From Gammaproteobacteria bacterium (GTDB taxonomy: Bacteria > Pseudomonadota > Gammaproteobacteria > SZUA-229), in assembly GCA_026195895.1 (NCBI GenBank), contig JAPHRO010000025.1, forward strand, positions 55,443 through 119,442: a DNA stretch of 64,000 nt, written 5' to 3'. The stretch's first letter is position 1. Each line of letters starts with the position of its first letter. Shown in pieces: positions 46,844 through 59,101 of this stretch. The translations under genes were made by a program, and so were the position numbers. Below the pieces are notes generated by a model. It worked only from the letters and a program-made list of their open reading frames with translations. It had not been told where the DNA came from and did no database searches.

Positions 46844-49390
46844 TTAGTGTTTGATGGTACTCAGCGCATTATTCAATGCATGATCAAAGACTGAGTGCTG
46901 CATAATGACACCCGATAAACCTTTTTCGATTTCATCGGCAAATACTTCGGCATCTTTTTCGATCACCACGTTGCCTAAGTGATCAACGAAAACCAGTGTG
47001 GCATCCTGAATCAGAATAACCGCCAGTTTCAGACGGCGCACCGGTTTATCTTCACCGTTATAAACAATGAACCAGGCACCCGCCTGCACATCATTCGGCA
47101 ACAGTGCAATTTTTCTTCTGGCAATGACTTCAGGATCTTCACCTACTGGCTCCGGTTCTACGGCTACCGCTTCTTCAACAAGCTCACCCGTCTCGCCAGG
47201 TGCTGCCTCTTCTGCTTCGTGTACAACCTCTTCTGGTTCTTCAACTTCCTCTGGTAAGTCCGTTGTTTCCATTAATTCGACATAGGTTTGATTCAGATCA
47301 GCCAAAACCCTGTCGATAATTTTGCCTGATTTCTGACACTGCTTCAGGCGTTCACGGGTGGCATCCAGAATATCATCATGGGTCAGCCCCAGTTCTTCCA
47401 GTTGCGCAGTGGAATGAATGGGTTGCACACTTTCAATGATTTTTTCCAGGATCATCAACATTTCGACCCATTCGTCATTCGCTTTACCATTGTTCAAATA
47501 ATGATTGAACATGAGACTGGGCCATACTTTAAGCACCAGCGTACGCACACCATGGGGCAACTCCTTACCCAGAGTAATCTTGCGTATTTCCTGTAACACA
47601 ATATTTCTGGCGTGTGTATGTTTAACCTGTTTCTGAGACTCGACCTCTTTCTCTCTGGCTTTCTTATAAATACCTTCGGTCAGTTCATTCAGTTCTTTAA
47701 GCGCAATTTCAAACGCAACGATATCTTCTTTGTAATCGGTTAATAATTTTTTAACTATTTTTTCTATTTCGATATACACCGGATCTTTGTGATCGGTAAC
47801 ACCCACACCGGCCTCGGCCAGTTTGTCCAGTAACTGACGGGCGGGATGTTTATCATCAACGAAGAAATCGGCGTCTAACATCGCCGCTTTAATGATCGGA
47901 ATCTGAAGACTTAACAACAGGGTTTTTATGGTATCAGTGATGCTGTCTTCTTCGATAATGGCATCAAAAATCAGCTTGATGAAATCAATGGTTTTTTCGG
48001 AAACCTGATTGACACGTTTGGTAACAGTGCCACCTTCTTTGTCACCGATAGTGGTCAATACCGCCTTTTTAATCGCATCGGCATCAAATCTTAGCGGCGT
48101 TTCCGATAGCACATCAGCCACTACCTGCATATTGGATAAAGCCGATACTACATCGCCATGACTGTAATAAACCGCAGAACCACCTGCTGATGCAGCGGCG
48201 CTGTCAGGATCCGAAGGCACACCGCCAATAAAATTCTGTATTTCCTGACGTACCTGTCCAGCCGGAATGCCTGCTGTTAGCTGATTATCACCAACCGCTG
48301 ATCCTGGTGCTCCCGTCTGTTCTGCTGCAGGTGCAGAGGCCTGCTGGTTGCTGTAGGCCGCACCTGAACCAAAAGCTCGACGTGGCCCCGCTGCAGGCGG
48401 CGCACTACCCTCCATGGGAGCCTGATAAGTCTGCCCAGCCGCCCCACCCTGATGCATCTGCTGTGAAGACGGCGGTGTATAACCATAATTATTACCGCCA
48501 AATGCCGCGCCTGAACCAAATGCCCGGCGTGGACCGGCTACTGGCGGCGGCCCACCCATAGGTGGTGGCACTGGCGGCTGTTCTTCTGGAAATTCCTCTT
48601 CGGGAATATCCGCTTCTTCCTCATGGCCATGCCCATATCCAGAACTACCAGGATTGATAACACCGCTCAATTCGATCTCTGGCAAAATACCTTCATCAAT
48701 CATCATTTGATTGATTTCGTCATACAGTTCTTTCAATGAACTAACAACTTCTTCACCAAATTTTTTAAATAAAACCAGTTTGTTTTTATTATCAAAATCG
48801 GTAGCAGCGGCAGCTTCCTGAAAAGCATCACAAATATGTACCGGCTCCAACGCATTCGCATGGAAAATATTGCTATTGTGTAACGCCAGACGCTGCAAAC
48901 GCGCATGCAGATGGGTAAGTTCTTCATTCAGGTTCTGCGCGGCTTTACTGCTGATGGTGGTCAGGGTGACCATCTCATCCATTTCATCCTGCTCGACCAG
49001 ACTAAACTGGCTGCTTCCCGGCTTTTTATGTTTTTTCTTTTTGGGCAATTCCGCTATTTCAGAAACAGGCTGCAAATAAAAACTGAGTTCCTGAATAAAA
49101 TTCTTTTCCATTTCATCTTTCTGGGCGCGCAAACCATTCATGAATTCAAACATGCGATTTTGTACATCGATGCTGGTCGCTGTATTGGCCGAATTAAATA
49201 GAAACTCATCGGTTTTCTTAAACAGGTCAACCGTATGCTCGGAAAAATATTCTTCCAGTTTGGTCAGAATATTTTCTATCAACTCAGCATACGGCACATC
49301 CTGCACCGGCTGTGCTACTTCATTATTGGGGTTCTGATTAGTATTCGCTGAATTATTATTGTCAGAGTTATTAGTGTTCGAGTCACTCAC
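46844..49390 (-). CDS. DUF1631 family protein
   Basis: The 848-residue cytoplasmic protein starts at a GTG with AGGA nine bases upstream. An Asn/Ser-rich tail (1-30) precedes a helical domain (32-245). A disordered Pro/Gly/Gln-rich linker follows (245-375) in which the motif GPRRAFGSGAA occurs twice (near residues 284 and 333). A second helical DUF1631 region (about 400-680), an acidic hinge rich in Glu (about 690-745) and a C-terminal beta domain AGAWFIVYNGEDKPVRRLKL complete it. The C-terminal domain resembles PilZ-like or beta-barrel folds. Function is not established. It sits directly upstream of a PilZ gene in line, suggesting cyclic-di-GMP-linked control. Confidence 0.85.
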   Translation of the reverse strand: MSDSNTNNSDNNNSANTNQNPNNEVAQPVQDVPYAELIENILTKLEEYFSEHTVDLFKKTDEFLFNSANTATSIDVQNRMFEFMNGLRAQKDEMEKNFIQELSFYLQPVSEIAELPKKKKHKKPGSSQFSLVEQDEMDEMVTLTTISSKAAQNLNEELTHLHARLQRLALHNSNIFHANALEPVHICDAFQEAAAATDFDNKNKLVLFKKFGEEVVSSLKELYDEINQMMIDEGILPEIELSGVINPGSSGYGHGHEEEADIPEEEFPEEQPPVPPPMGGPPPVAGPRRAFGSGAAFGGNNYGYTPPSSQQMHQGGAAGQTYQAPMEGSAPPAAGPRRAFGSGAAYSNQQASAPAAEQTGAPGSAVGDNQLTAGIPAGQVRQEIQNFIGGVPSDPDSAAASAGGSAVYYSHGDVVSALSNMQVVADVLSETPLRFDADAIKKAVLTTIGDKEGGTVTKRVNQVSEKTIDFIKLIFDAIIEEDSITDTIKTLLLSLQIPIIKAAMLDADFFVDDKHPARQLLDKLAEAGVGVTDHKDPVYIEIEKIVKKLLTDYKEDIVAFEIALKELNELTEGIYKKAREKEVESQKQVKHTHARNIVLQEIRKITLGKELPHGVRTLVLKVWPSLMFNHYLNNGKANDEWVEMLMILEKIIESVQPIHSTAQLEELGLTHDDILDATRERLKQCQKSGKIIDRVLADLNQTYVELMETTDLPEEVEEPEEVVHEAEEAAPGETGELVEEAVAVEPEPVGEDPEVIARRKIALLPNDVQAGAWFIVYNGEDKPVRRLKLAVILIQDATLVFVDHLGNVVIEKDAEVFADEIEKGLSGVIMQHSVFDHALNNALSTIKH

Positions 49391-49461
49391 CTAAACGTTC
49401 CTCATTTCCTTGACCGGGTTTCATAAACTAATGCCATTAATTCCATGCCATCACACATCCA

Positions 49462-49746
49462 TTATTCACCAACGAAATCCATCTCAATAAAAGCCAGACC
49501 GATGCCCGACTGCTCATGCCGAACCACTATCGCTTCGGCACTGGGAAAAACCTCTAATCCCGCTGATTCACCGACCAGTTTGACATTTACCACCTCACCA
49601 ATAACGGGTTTATTCACATCTTCAAGAATGACAAATAGACCGCCATCACTGATATCACGGGTATGTACAACCTGAATGTCGCCGGTTTGATAGCCCAGCT
49701 CCACTTCAAGTATAACTTCTTTGCGTGGAAATTTACGTTTATCCAT
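49462..49746 (-). CDS. PilZ domain protein
   Basis: The 94-residue stand-alone PilZ protein has the cyclic-di-GMP-binding signature: KRKFPRKEV (RxxxR, residues 3-11) and TRDISDGGLFVI ((D/N)xSxxG, about 29-40), then a beta barrel. It should bind cyclic-di-GMP and transmit the signal to a partner protein. The DUF1631 gene downstream is the natural candidate, separated by 71 bp. Confidence 0.88.
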   Translation of the reverse strand: MDKRKFPRKEVILEVELGYQTGDIQVVHTRDISDGGLFVILEDVNKPVIGEVVNVKLVGESAGLEVFPSAEAIVVRHEQSGIGLAFIEMDFVGE

Positions 49747-49919
49747 ATCTGCTCTTTAGCTTGATCGCGAGGACATTAAACTAGATAAACCCCGCAAGCT
49801 CATCCTCTTAGATAAATATTTTTAATGTTATTTATTAAATAATAGCTGTAAATCAGATTTTTCCAACACACCAGCAGGACTTTTAAATAAAAATTATAAA
49901 AAACAATGACTTATTAAAT

Positions 49920-49933
49920 TAGACTATAGTCTA
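49920..49933. promoter_or_regulatory. 14 bp palindrome upstream of the PilZ gene
   Basis: TAGACTATAGTCTA is a perfect palindrome in the 294 bp AT-rich gap 49747-50040 between the PilZ gene and the PfkB kinase gene. It stands about 170 bp upstream of the PilZ start and might be an operator. The rest of this gap shows no gene or clear structure. Confidence 0.35.
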
Positions 49934-50040
49934 TCATACGCAGACACCCAATATTGCGGTTCCTGGTGTTCCCCACAGAGCTGAACGGTCATCCTGCGGA
50001 CATCATCGTGCAGAAAGCAGCAGACCAATCCCGGCCGCTG

Positions 50041-51033
50041 TTAACCAAACACAATGTCCAGTATCGCTTTATGCTCTTCCGCATTCAGCCGAGGACCAAA
50101 CTGACTGACCACTTTCGCCGCCGCCAGACTGGCTATATTCCCCGCCTCAAAAAATGAATGGCCGTGGGTAATCCCATAGAGAAAAGCCCCGGCGAACATA
50201 TCGCCAGCCCCATTGCTGTCTACCGCGGTAATTTCATGGGCTGATATTTCAATCACACGCTTGCCGTCATATAGCAGCGCACCTTTACTGCCCAGGGTAA
50301 TGGCAAAGGTATCCGCAATCTGTTTTATTGATTCTACCGCCTGGTCGAAATTTTCTGTTCCCGCCCAGCTTAGCGCCTCAGCTTCATTGCAGAACAGCAA
50401 GTCTACTTTTGCGCCAATCATTTCAGCCAGACCATCTTTGAAGAATTTAACCATGGCCGGATCGGAAAAAGTTAACGCGGTTTTAACGCCAGCGTCTTCG
50501 GCAATTCTGCGCGCTTCGATTGCCGCATGTCGACCGGTAGGGGATGTCACCAGATAGCCTTCAATATAGAGATACTCCGACTGGGTCAGTGCATCCTGGT
50601 GTATTTCATCTACTGAAAAGGTTTCAGTAATGCCCAGAAAAGTATTCATGGTACGTTCAGCGTCGGGGGTCACCAGAACCAGACACTTGCCGGTAATACC
50701 GTCCTTGCGGCCATCGCCCACATTAGAGTCAACACCCGCTGCCTGCAGGTCTTCGACATAGAAATCACCCAGTTCATCGCTGGAAACTTTACATGAATAG
50801 AATGATTTACCACCAAAATAATTGACGGCGATAATAGTATTGGCTGCCGAACCACCGGATGCTTTCTTGCCGTCAAAAGCATCGAGATGAGTAATCAACT
50901 CATGCTGACGCTGCTCATCCACCAGGGTCATCAGGCCCTTGTCGATACCATATTGCTGAAAGAATTCGTCTTCAACTTCAAATTCCATGTCGACCAGTGC
51001 ATTACCAATTCCGTATACATGATATTTATTCAT
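50041..51033 (-). CDS. PfkB family kinase (adenosine kinase-like)
   Basis: The 330-residue ribokinase-superfamily kinase starts MNKYHVYGIGNALVDMEFEV. It has the substrate-binding signature ASGGSAANTIIAVNYFGGKS (about 59-78) and the catalytic ITAVDSNGAGDMFAGAFLYG (about 257-276) with the anion-hole GAGD. Members of this branch phosphorylate adenosine or sugars; adenosine is the best guess by family, not shown. It stands just upstream of holA in the reverse direction of the operon, which is unusual relative to E. coli. Confidence 0.85.
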   Translation of the reverse strand: MNKYHVYGIGNALVDMEFEVEDEFFQQYGIDKGLMTLVDEQRQHELITHLDAFDGKKASGGSAANTIIAVNYFGGKSFYSCKVSSDELGDFYVEDLQAAGVDSNVGDGRKDGITGKCLVLVTPDAERTMNTFLGITETFSVDEIHQDALTQSEYLYIEGYLVTSPTGRHAAIEARRIAEDAGVKTALTFSDPAMVKFFKDGLAEMIGAKVDLLFCNEAEALSWAGTENFDQAVESIKQIADTFAITLGSKGALLYDGKRVIEISAHEITAVDSNGAGDMFAGAFLYGITHGHSFFEAGNIASLAAAKVVSQFGPRLNAEEHKAILDIVFG

Positions 51034-51058
51034 TGTGTGTTTCCAATATAAATTTATT

Positions 51059-52057
51059 CTAACGACTACGCGCGATTTGCGTACTTAAAGCCAATAATTC
51101 ATCCCAGGGGCGCCCCAGTTCAATACCTTTGATCACTTTATCGATGCGCGCACAGCGCTTTAAAAAACTTTTCCACCTGGCCACCGAGTGCCGGGCCAAT
51201 GCTTTGCGTACCAGCGGTTTGCGATTATCCCATACTCTGGCTTTGGCCATGGCTGCATCCTGAGACATATTCGCCTCGGCCACCGAGGTCAGCAGACGCA
51301 CTTCACGGGTCAATGCCCACAACGCTAACACAGGTTCGACGCCTTCATTTTTCAGGCCACCGACAATACGTGAGGTTCTGGCCAGGTCGCCAACCAGGGC
51401 ACTATCAACCAGATCATAAATACTATAGCGCGCACTATCCGCGACTGCTGCGGTCACTTCTTCGATCCCAAGTTGTGCTTCACCATAGAGTAAAAATAGC
51501 TTATCGATTTCCTGCGCCGCAGCCAGCAAGTTACCTTCGACACGTTCGGCAATTAACGCCACTGCTTCACTACTGGGTTGCATGCCTTTCGCTGACATAC
51601 GCAGCTCAACCCAGCGAGGCAGCTCATGGGTTGCTACTGGCCAGCATTGAATAATCACCCCGGCCTGATCCAGCGTTTTGAACCATTTGGTATTTTTTGC
51701 GCTGCCTTCCAGTTTGCCACTGGTAACAATTAATACTGCATCATCAGCCGGACGCTGGGCGTATTCCTGTAGCACTTGCGAACCGGTTTTACCCGGTTTC
51801 CCCGTTGGCATACGCAGTTCGAGAATACGTTGCTCGGCAAACAGGGACATGCTGTTACCTGCGTCGAGTAACTGATTCCATTCGAAGTGGGTATCCACAT
51901 CCATTACTTCGCGTTCACTGAAACCCTGGCTTCTGGCAAAAGCACGTATTGCATCTGCTGTTTCCATAACCTGCAAAGGCTCATCACCGCTTATAAAGTA
52001 AAGCGGCTGTATACCTTTTTTTAAATGCTGGAGAATTTGATCAGGACGCAGTTTCAT
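51059..52057 (-). CDS. holA: DNA polymerase III delta subunit
   Basis: The 332-residue clamp-loader wrench protein has the start MKLRPDQILQHLKKGIQPLYFISGDEPLQVME and the domain I motif LFAEQRILELRMPTGKPGK. The degraded AAA+ and C-terminal collar domains follow (AARYSIYDLVDSAL-like region as ADSARYSIYDLVDSAL). It loads the beta clamp onto DNA. Located directly after lptE, as in E. coli. Confidence 0.94.
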   Translation of the reverse strand: MKLRPDQILQHLKKGIQPLYFISGDEPLQVMETADAIRAFARSQGFSEREVMDVDTHFEWNQLLDAGNSMSLFAEQRILELRMPTGKPGKTGSQVLQEYAQRPADDAVLIVTSGKLEGSAKNTKWFKTLDQAGVIIQCWPVATHELPRWVELRMSAKGMQPSSEAVALIAERVEGNLLAAAQEIDKLFLLYGEAQLGIEEVTAAVADSARYSIYDLVDSALVGDLARTSRIVGGLKNEGVEPVLALWALTREVRLLTSVAEANMSQDAAMAKARVWDNRKPLVRKALARHSVARWKSFLKRCARIDKVIKGIELGRPWDELLALSTQIARSR

Positions 52058-52059
52058 AA

Positions 52060-52593
52060 TTATTGAGTATTCTTTCTTGCGCCCTGAGCTTCCAGGCGCA
52101 ACATAATTAGTCGCACCGTATCCTGTTGCATATCCTTGAACAGCACATCTTCTTCACGACCTTTACCTAACACATCCTCGGTATCAAACAGGAAATCGCG
52201 TTCAAGTTGCAGCTTCTGCTCGCTAATTTCAAATGCCGTATCATTACTGCTAACTGAAAAACTGACTGAATACATCAGCGCATATTCCCGCGCCTGGCCT
52301 CGGCTATCGACCGAGATAATACGTTTATTCTGTTGCTCATTAAAAATTTTCAAGACAGCCTGTGCGGCCTGTTTTGTCTCAGCAAGTTTTATACCGCTGG
52401 CTTTTAACGATCGTTTTAGCGCACGTACGAGCTCGCTATTTGGATTGTCTGCCTGAATATAACTGGTCGTCATTTGTGGCGGTAATTGATAGGCACCGCG
52501 CAAATGAAAACCACAACTCGACAACAAAGCCGCTAACAACAATGCCATGACCATTAAAGAAAAATTATCGAAGCTGTTTTTTAACTTGAACAA
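52060..52593 (-). CDS. lptE: LPS-assembly lipoprotein LptE
   Basis: The 177-residue outer-membrane lipoprotein has the lipobox LLSSC with acylated C27 followed by GFHLRG, which is the LptE hallmark. The domain (residues 30-170) is a two-layer alpha-beta fold as in LptE. It plugs the LptD barrel during lipopolysaccharide export. The gene overlaps none of its neighbours but is only 3 bp from leuS. Confidence 0.93.
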   Translation of the reverse strand: MFKLKNSFDNFSLMVMALLLAALLSSCGFHLRGAYQLPPQMTTSYIQADNPNSELVRALKRSLKASGIKLAETKQAAQAVLKIFNEQQNKRIISVDSRGQAREYALMYSVSFSVSSNDTAFEISEQKLQLERDFLFDTEDVLGKGREEDVLFKDMQQDTVRLIMLRLEAQGARKNTQ

Positions 52594-52596
52594 ACT

Positions 52597-55229
<2,633 letters not shown>

Positions 55230-55303
55230 AAATGGTTACAGAACAGGAAGGATACATTACTAACAAGAGCAAGGAAACTCAGGCGCATAGAGAGAGGTAA
55301 TAT

Positions 55304-55846
55304 ATGTCCGCCCCAGACCGCCAGGATGAACCCCAGGATTACAACCAGGACGACAAAGGATTAGTTGACGCATACAACCGAATGATGGCCAGAATCCGTG
55401 ACTCGATCGATACGGCAGAGGCTGAAGCTGTACCCACACTACAGAGAGCAATAGACCAGGCCAAGAAACAGGCCATTCATCTGGGAGAAATCACCCTGGA
55501 AGAAGCCGAAGAAATTGGCAACTATATCAAACGCGATATTAACGATGCCGCCGAATATCTGATGGAAACCAGTCATGAATTCAGTGAATGGCTGATGCTC
55601 GATATTGATATTATTGAGCAGAAAGTACTGGAGCTGTTTCTATCAGTCGCTGATAAAACTCGGGTTGAGCTTGAGCAATTATCTCACCCAAAATGTGACA
55701 TCACTGAATATCACACGGGTGAAATAACCGGCCCGGGTTCGCTGGTATGTATCAAGTGTAAACAGATGGTGCACTTTAATACCACCAGTCAAATTCCGCC
55801 CTGTCCGAATTGCAAACATACGGACTTTAAACGCCTGGACAAATAA
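55304..55846 (+). CDS. Zinc-ribbon protein, YbeL-like (DUF1451)
   Basis: The 180-residue protein has an N-terminal helical region (about 18-130) and a C-terminal zinc ribbon with four cysteines (LVCIKCKQMVHF ... PPCPNCKHTDFKRLDK). E. coli YbeL, of the same family (DUF1451), lies next to leuS, as here, so orthology is plausible. Function unknown. It is transcribed away from leuS with a GGTAAT-like ribosome-binding region. Confidence 0.88.
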   Translation: MSAPDRQDEPQDYNQDDKGLVDAYNRMMARIRDSIDTAEAEAVPTLQRAIDQAKKQAIHLGEITLEEAEEIGNYIKRDINDAAEYLMETSHEFSEWLMLDIDIIEQKVLELFLSVADKTRVELEQLSHPKCDITEYHTGEITGPGSLVCIKCKQMVHFNTTSQIPPCPNCKHTDFKRLDK

Positions 55847-55872
55847 TGCAGTAATGTACCGACGACACTTCT

Positions 55873-55899
55873 GGCAACTGATTTACTTAATCAGTTGCC
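55873..55899. terminator. Stem-loop between converging genes
   Basis: GGCAACTGATT-TACTT-AATCAGTTGCC is an 11 bp perfect stem. It lies 26 bp after the zinc-ribbon gene and its right arm includes the stop codon of the minus-strand secreted gene. It is likely a bidirectional end of transcription, although U-tracts are short. Confidence 0.6.
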
Positions 55900-56265
55900 A
55901 AAGTTTAATCGGATGACATATTTTCGCTCGCTATAACCATGCGTGGAATCATGTGCCCTGATAATGACCCGGTCGACTGAAGCCGGTATAGACACATCAC
56001 GCAAGGATCGCGTAAACGGCTGTTCATTGACATGGGGATGCGCCAGTACCCGGCGTCCCACAATTTCACCGCTCGGCGTTAAAATTTCCCAGCCGTTGGC
56101 ATAATGACTCCAGCCTGCATCGGCATGACGCAATGTCACATCGAACTTACACACTCGATCCGGATCACATTCTGCTTTGACATTTTCCACCACGGGCTTG
56201 CCTGCCAGCACTACCGATAAAAAACAGGACAGACAAGATATAAAAAATATTTTCTTAATGGGCAT
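55891..56265 (-). CDS. Small exported protein upstream-coupled to lnt
   Basis: This 124-residue protein has a signal peptide (residues 1-21, ending VLA) and a compact mature part with two cysteines (AECDPDRVCKFDVTLRHAD). It continues with a beta-rich region WSHYANGWEILTPSGEIVGR and ends in RKYVIRLNFGN. I recognise no confident family. The pattern resembles other short secreted hypothetical proteins of Gammaproteobacteria. It overlaps the lnt stop by 11 bases and so should be translated with it. Confidence 0.7.
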   Translation of the reverse strand: MPIKKIFFISCLSCFLSVVLAGKPVVENVKAECDPDRVCKFDVTLRHADAGWSHYANGWEILTPSGEIVGRRVLAHPHVNEQPFTRSLRDVSIPASVDRVIIRAHDSTHGYSERKYVIRLNFGN

Positions 56266-57763
56266 TTTTTATTCGCCACCACAAACCCAGCAATATGAAA
56301 AAACTACCCGCTACAGTTAAATAATTTTGCCAGATCACATAAGGCGTACTGCCTTTCATAGGCTGCACATCATAGGTCAGCACATGCTGTTCAAATTGTG
56401 GTGAGATGGCCAACACTCTGGCTTTTTCATCAATTATCGATGAAACACCGGTGTTGGTCGAACGCAGCATATAACGCCCTGTTTCCAGAGCACGCATGCG
56501 GGCAATTTGATGATGCTGCCAGGCCTCTGCAGAATCTTCAAACCAGGCGTCATTGCTGAGATTTACCAGAAGGCTCGCCTCGGGCAGACTTTTCAAAACG
56601 TCTCGATCAAAAGCATCTTCAAAACAAATATTAATACCCAGCGATTGCCCCGCCGCCGTGACCAGGCTTTGTTGTTCCGGCCCGGAATCAACATCTGACA
56701 TGGGAATTTTTATCCATCGGGTAAAAAACTCCAGCAATTCACGGAACGGAAAAAACTCGCCCAATGGCACCAGGTGCCGTTTCTGATACATGCCATCACG
56801 CATGCTTAATACCGAATTATAATAACGGCCTTTTTCCATATCACGCACAAACAGACCCAGCAAAACATCCGTATCCTGAACTTCCGCTTCCTGTTTTAAG
56901 TTTTTTAAATAATACGTCACCCGATGCTGGTAATCGGGTATTGCGGTTTCCGGCCAGATTATTAAATCACTGTCCCAATGCTGCCGGGTTAATTTGAGAT
57001 ACATATCCAGCGTCACCGGATGCATATGACGTTTCCACTTCTGGCTTTGCGGGATGTTGCCCTGAATCATACTGACTTTAATTTTATTACCTGCTGACTC
57101 TGTCCAGTTATACTGCATCAAACCAAAACCGACCAGCCAGATAAACGCCAGTACAGCGAGTGGCGCCTTGTAATCTTTTTTACACACCGCAATTGCCAGC
57201 AAGCCACTGCTTAAAGCAACCAGGCCACTCATACCTAAACCACCAATGACCGGCGCGTATCCAGCCAATGGGGTATCAATCTGCGCATAACCGGTTTGTA
57301 ACCAGGGAAAGCCGGTAAGAAAATAACCGCGCAACCATTCCGACAGCAACCAGAATAAAGGGAAAATCACCGCTAACTGTTTTGTTAATGTCGCCTTGAA
57401 AAACTTGCGCGCACTATAAAGAGCAAGCCCTGGAAACAACGACAAGTATGCAGCCAGCAATAAAATAATCAGCGTTGCCAGAAAGACCGGGGTATTGCCA
57501 TGATAATGCAGACTGTAATATATCCAGCTAATGCCATGGGCAAACCAGCCCATACCAAACCACCAGCCACGGTAAAAAGCACGTTTTGGCAATTGATTAA
57601 CTGTTATTAAAAACAGCCAGCCCAAAAGAGGAAACATCAACCAGAACTGATTATAGGGGGCGTAAGAAAAAGGCAGTAATAAGCCGGCTATCAGGGCAGT
57701 AAAATCGAGTAATTTTATTCGAGTTTTATTTTTTGTTTTTATATAGTCAAGTAACATCAGCAT
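56255..57763 (-). CDS. lnt: Apolipoprotein N-acyltransferase
   Basis: This 502-residue inner-membrane enzyme adds the third acyl chain to lipoproteins. It has about six N-terminal transmembrane helices and a periplasmic nitrilase-like domain with the triad E (LIIWPETAIPDY), K (RYYNSVLSMRDGMYQKRHLVPLGE, with K in QKRHLVPLGEFFP) and C (LGINICFEDAFDRD). The ATG at 57763 is preferred over the longer open frame, which would start inside corC. It overlaps the corC stop. Order corC-lnt is as in E. coli. Confidence 0.93.
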   Translation of the reverse strand: MLMLLDYIKTKNKTRIKLLDFTALIAGLLLPFSYAPYNQFWLMFPLLGWLFLITVNQLPKRAFYRGWWFGMGWFAHGISWIYYSLHYHGNTPVFLATLIILLLAAYLSLFPGLALYSARKFFKATLTKQLAVIFPLFWLLSEWLRGYFLTGFPWLQTGYAQIDTPLAGYAPVIGGLGMSGLVALSSGLLAIAVCKKDYKAPLAVLAFIWLVGFGLMQYNWTESAGNKIKVSMIQGNIPQSQKWKRHMHPVTLDMYLKLTRQHWDSDLIIWPETAIPDYQHRVTYYLKNLKQEAEVQDTDVLLGLFVRDMEKGRYYNSVLSMRDGMYQKRHLVPLGEFFPFRELLEFFTRWIKIPMSDVDSGPEQQSLVTAAGQSLGINICFEDAFDRDVLKSLPEASLLVNLSNDAWFEDSAEAWQHHQIARMRALETGRYMLRSTNTGVSSIIDEKARVLAISPQFEQHVLTYDVQPMKGSTPYVIWQNYLTVAGSFFILLGLWWRIKNAH

Positions 57764-58607
57764 CTTTGGGGTTTTCTGGTAATAAAATAATTTGCACATG
57801 CTTGATGCGACGACTATCGGCACTCATTATTTTGAACAGGAACCGATCAATCATTACCGACTCGCCCCGTTTCGGCAAATGCCCCAGATGTTTCATCAAT
57901 AAACCGGCCAGTGTTTCATACTCGTCACTATTGAAATTACTTTCAAGAAACTCATCAATTTCATCAATGGGTGTCAACGCCTTAACGGAATAGCGGTTCA
58001 CACCCAGGCGACGAATGTTGCCGACATCTTCAATGTCATGCTCATCATCTATTTCACCAACAATCTGCTCCAGCACATCTTCTATGGTTACCAGGCCAGA
58101 AACACCGCCATATTCATCAACCACTATGGCCATGTGATTGCGACTGGCTCGAAATTCTTTCAACAATACATTTAAGCGCTTGCTTTCCGGCACAAAAGAC
58201 GGCGCACGGAGCACATCTTTTATTTCAAAATCTTTACGATTTTCTTCACTCACATAGCGCAGTAAATCTTTTGCCAGCAGGATACCAACTATTTCATCAC
58301 GATTGTCACCGATAACCGGAAAGCGTGAATGACCTGAATTAATAACCACCGGCAGCATATCTTCATAGGCATTTTTCGCATCCAGCACCACCATGTGGGA
58401 ACGCGGCACCATGATGTCACGCACCTGTATCTCAGCTACCTGAAATACACCTTCAATCATGGTCAATGCATCGACATCAAACAAATCACGCTTGTGCGCA
58501 CTGTGTAACACATCAATCAGTTCTTCACGGTCCTGTGGAACATCCAGAAAAATCCGGCTGAGTTTTTCGCGCAAGGATAACGCTGAATCGGAAGTTTGAT
58601 CGTTCAT
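57747..58607 (-). CDS. corC: CBS-domain hemolysin/Mg-Co efflux protein CorC
   Basis: The 286-residue cytosolic protein has a paired CBS domain (about 65-190; [16 protein letters not shown] at the start of the first) and a C-terminal CorC_HlyC domain (about 205-280, [19 protein letters not shown]). It matches E. coli YbeX, which affects magnesium/cobalt homeostasis and ribosome metabolism. It has no membrane domain of its own. It overlaps ybeY by four bases. Confidence 0.93.
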   Translation of the reverse strand: MNDQTSDSALSLREKLSRIFLDVPQDREELIDVLHSAHKRDLFDVDALTMIEGVFQVAEIQVRDIMVPRSHMVVLDAKNAYEDMLPVVINSGHSRFPVIGDNRDEIVGILLAKDLLRYVSEENRKDFEIKDVLRAPSFVPESKRLNVLLKEFRASRNHMAIVVDEYGGVSGLVTIEDVLEQIVGEIDDEHDIEDVGNIRRLGVNRYSVKALTPIDEIDEFLESNFNSDEYETLAGLLMKHLGHLPKRGESVMIDRFLFKIMSADSRRIKHVQIILLPENPKDADVT

Positions 58608-59095
58608 TTCATTTGTGCCTTTACTGTAGACTCGTATGGATTGGCGATACCCAATTGTTGTAACAAATCTATTTCCAGGCTTTCCATTTGTTCAGCCTGG
58701 TTATCTTCGATGTGATCATAACCCTGTAAATGCAACATGCCATGAATAGTCATGTGCGCCCAGTGATCTCTAGATGGTTTATTTTGTTCCCTGGCTTCGC
58801 GTTCGACCACGCTGGCACAAATAGCCAGATCACCCAGCATGGCGACACCTAAATCTTCTGGCATACCTGGTGGTATATCCATCGGAAACGAGAGAACATT
58901 GGTAGGCTTATTTTTTCCGCGATAGGCGTTATTTAGCGCCTGACTTTCGTCTGCATCGACGATGCGGATACTGAGCTGGACATCTTTATCTTCCCGCATG
59001 GCGAGGTTCGCCCATGCCTGAAATTCGCTTATCGACGGAGGCTCGTCGGAGTCAGATAAGTTTTCTGAATATTGCACGTCTATTTCCACTGACAT
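58604..59095 (-). CDS. ybeY: Endoribonuclease YbeY
   Basis: The 163-residue zinc metalloendonuclease matures the 16S rRNA 3-prime end and controls rRNA quality. The zinc motif H3xH5xH is seen in HMTIHGMLHLQGYDHIEDN (about 119-137), and the N-terminal NAYRGKNKPTNVLSFPMD is characteristic. It lies 6 bp after ybeZ. Confidence 0.96.
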   Translation of the reverse strand: MSVEIDVQYSENLSDSDEPPSISEFQAWANLAMREDKDVQLSIRIVDADESQALNNAYRGKNKPTNVLSFPMDIPPGMPEDLGVAMLGDLAICASVVEREAREQNKPSRDHWAHMTIHGMLHLQGYDHIEDNQAEQMESLEIDLLQQLGIANPYESTVKAQMK

Positions 59096-59101
59096 GATTG
59101 T

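Noticed and set aside
49954..50157. Plus-strand frame of 67 codons at the end of the PfkB kinase gene
   Set aside because: Mostly antisense to the kinase C-terminus with no recognisable domain; not a gene.
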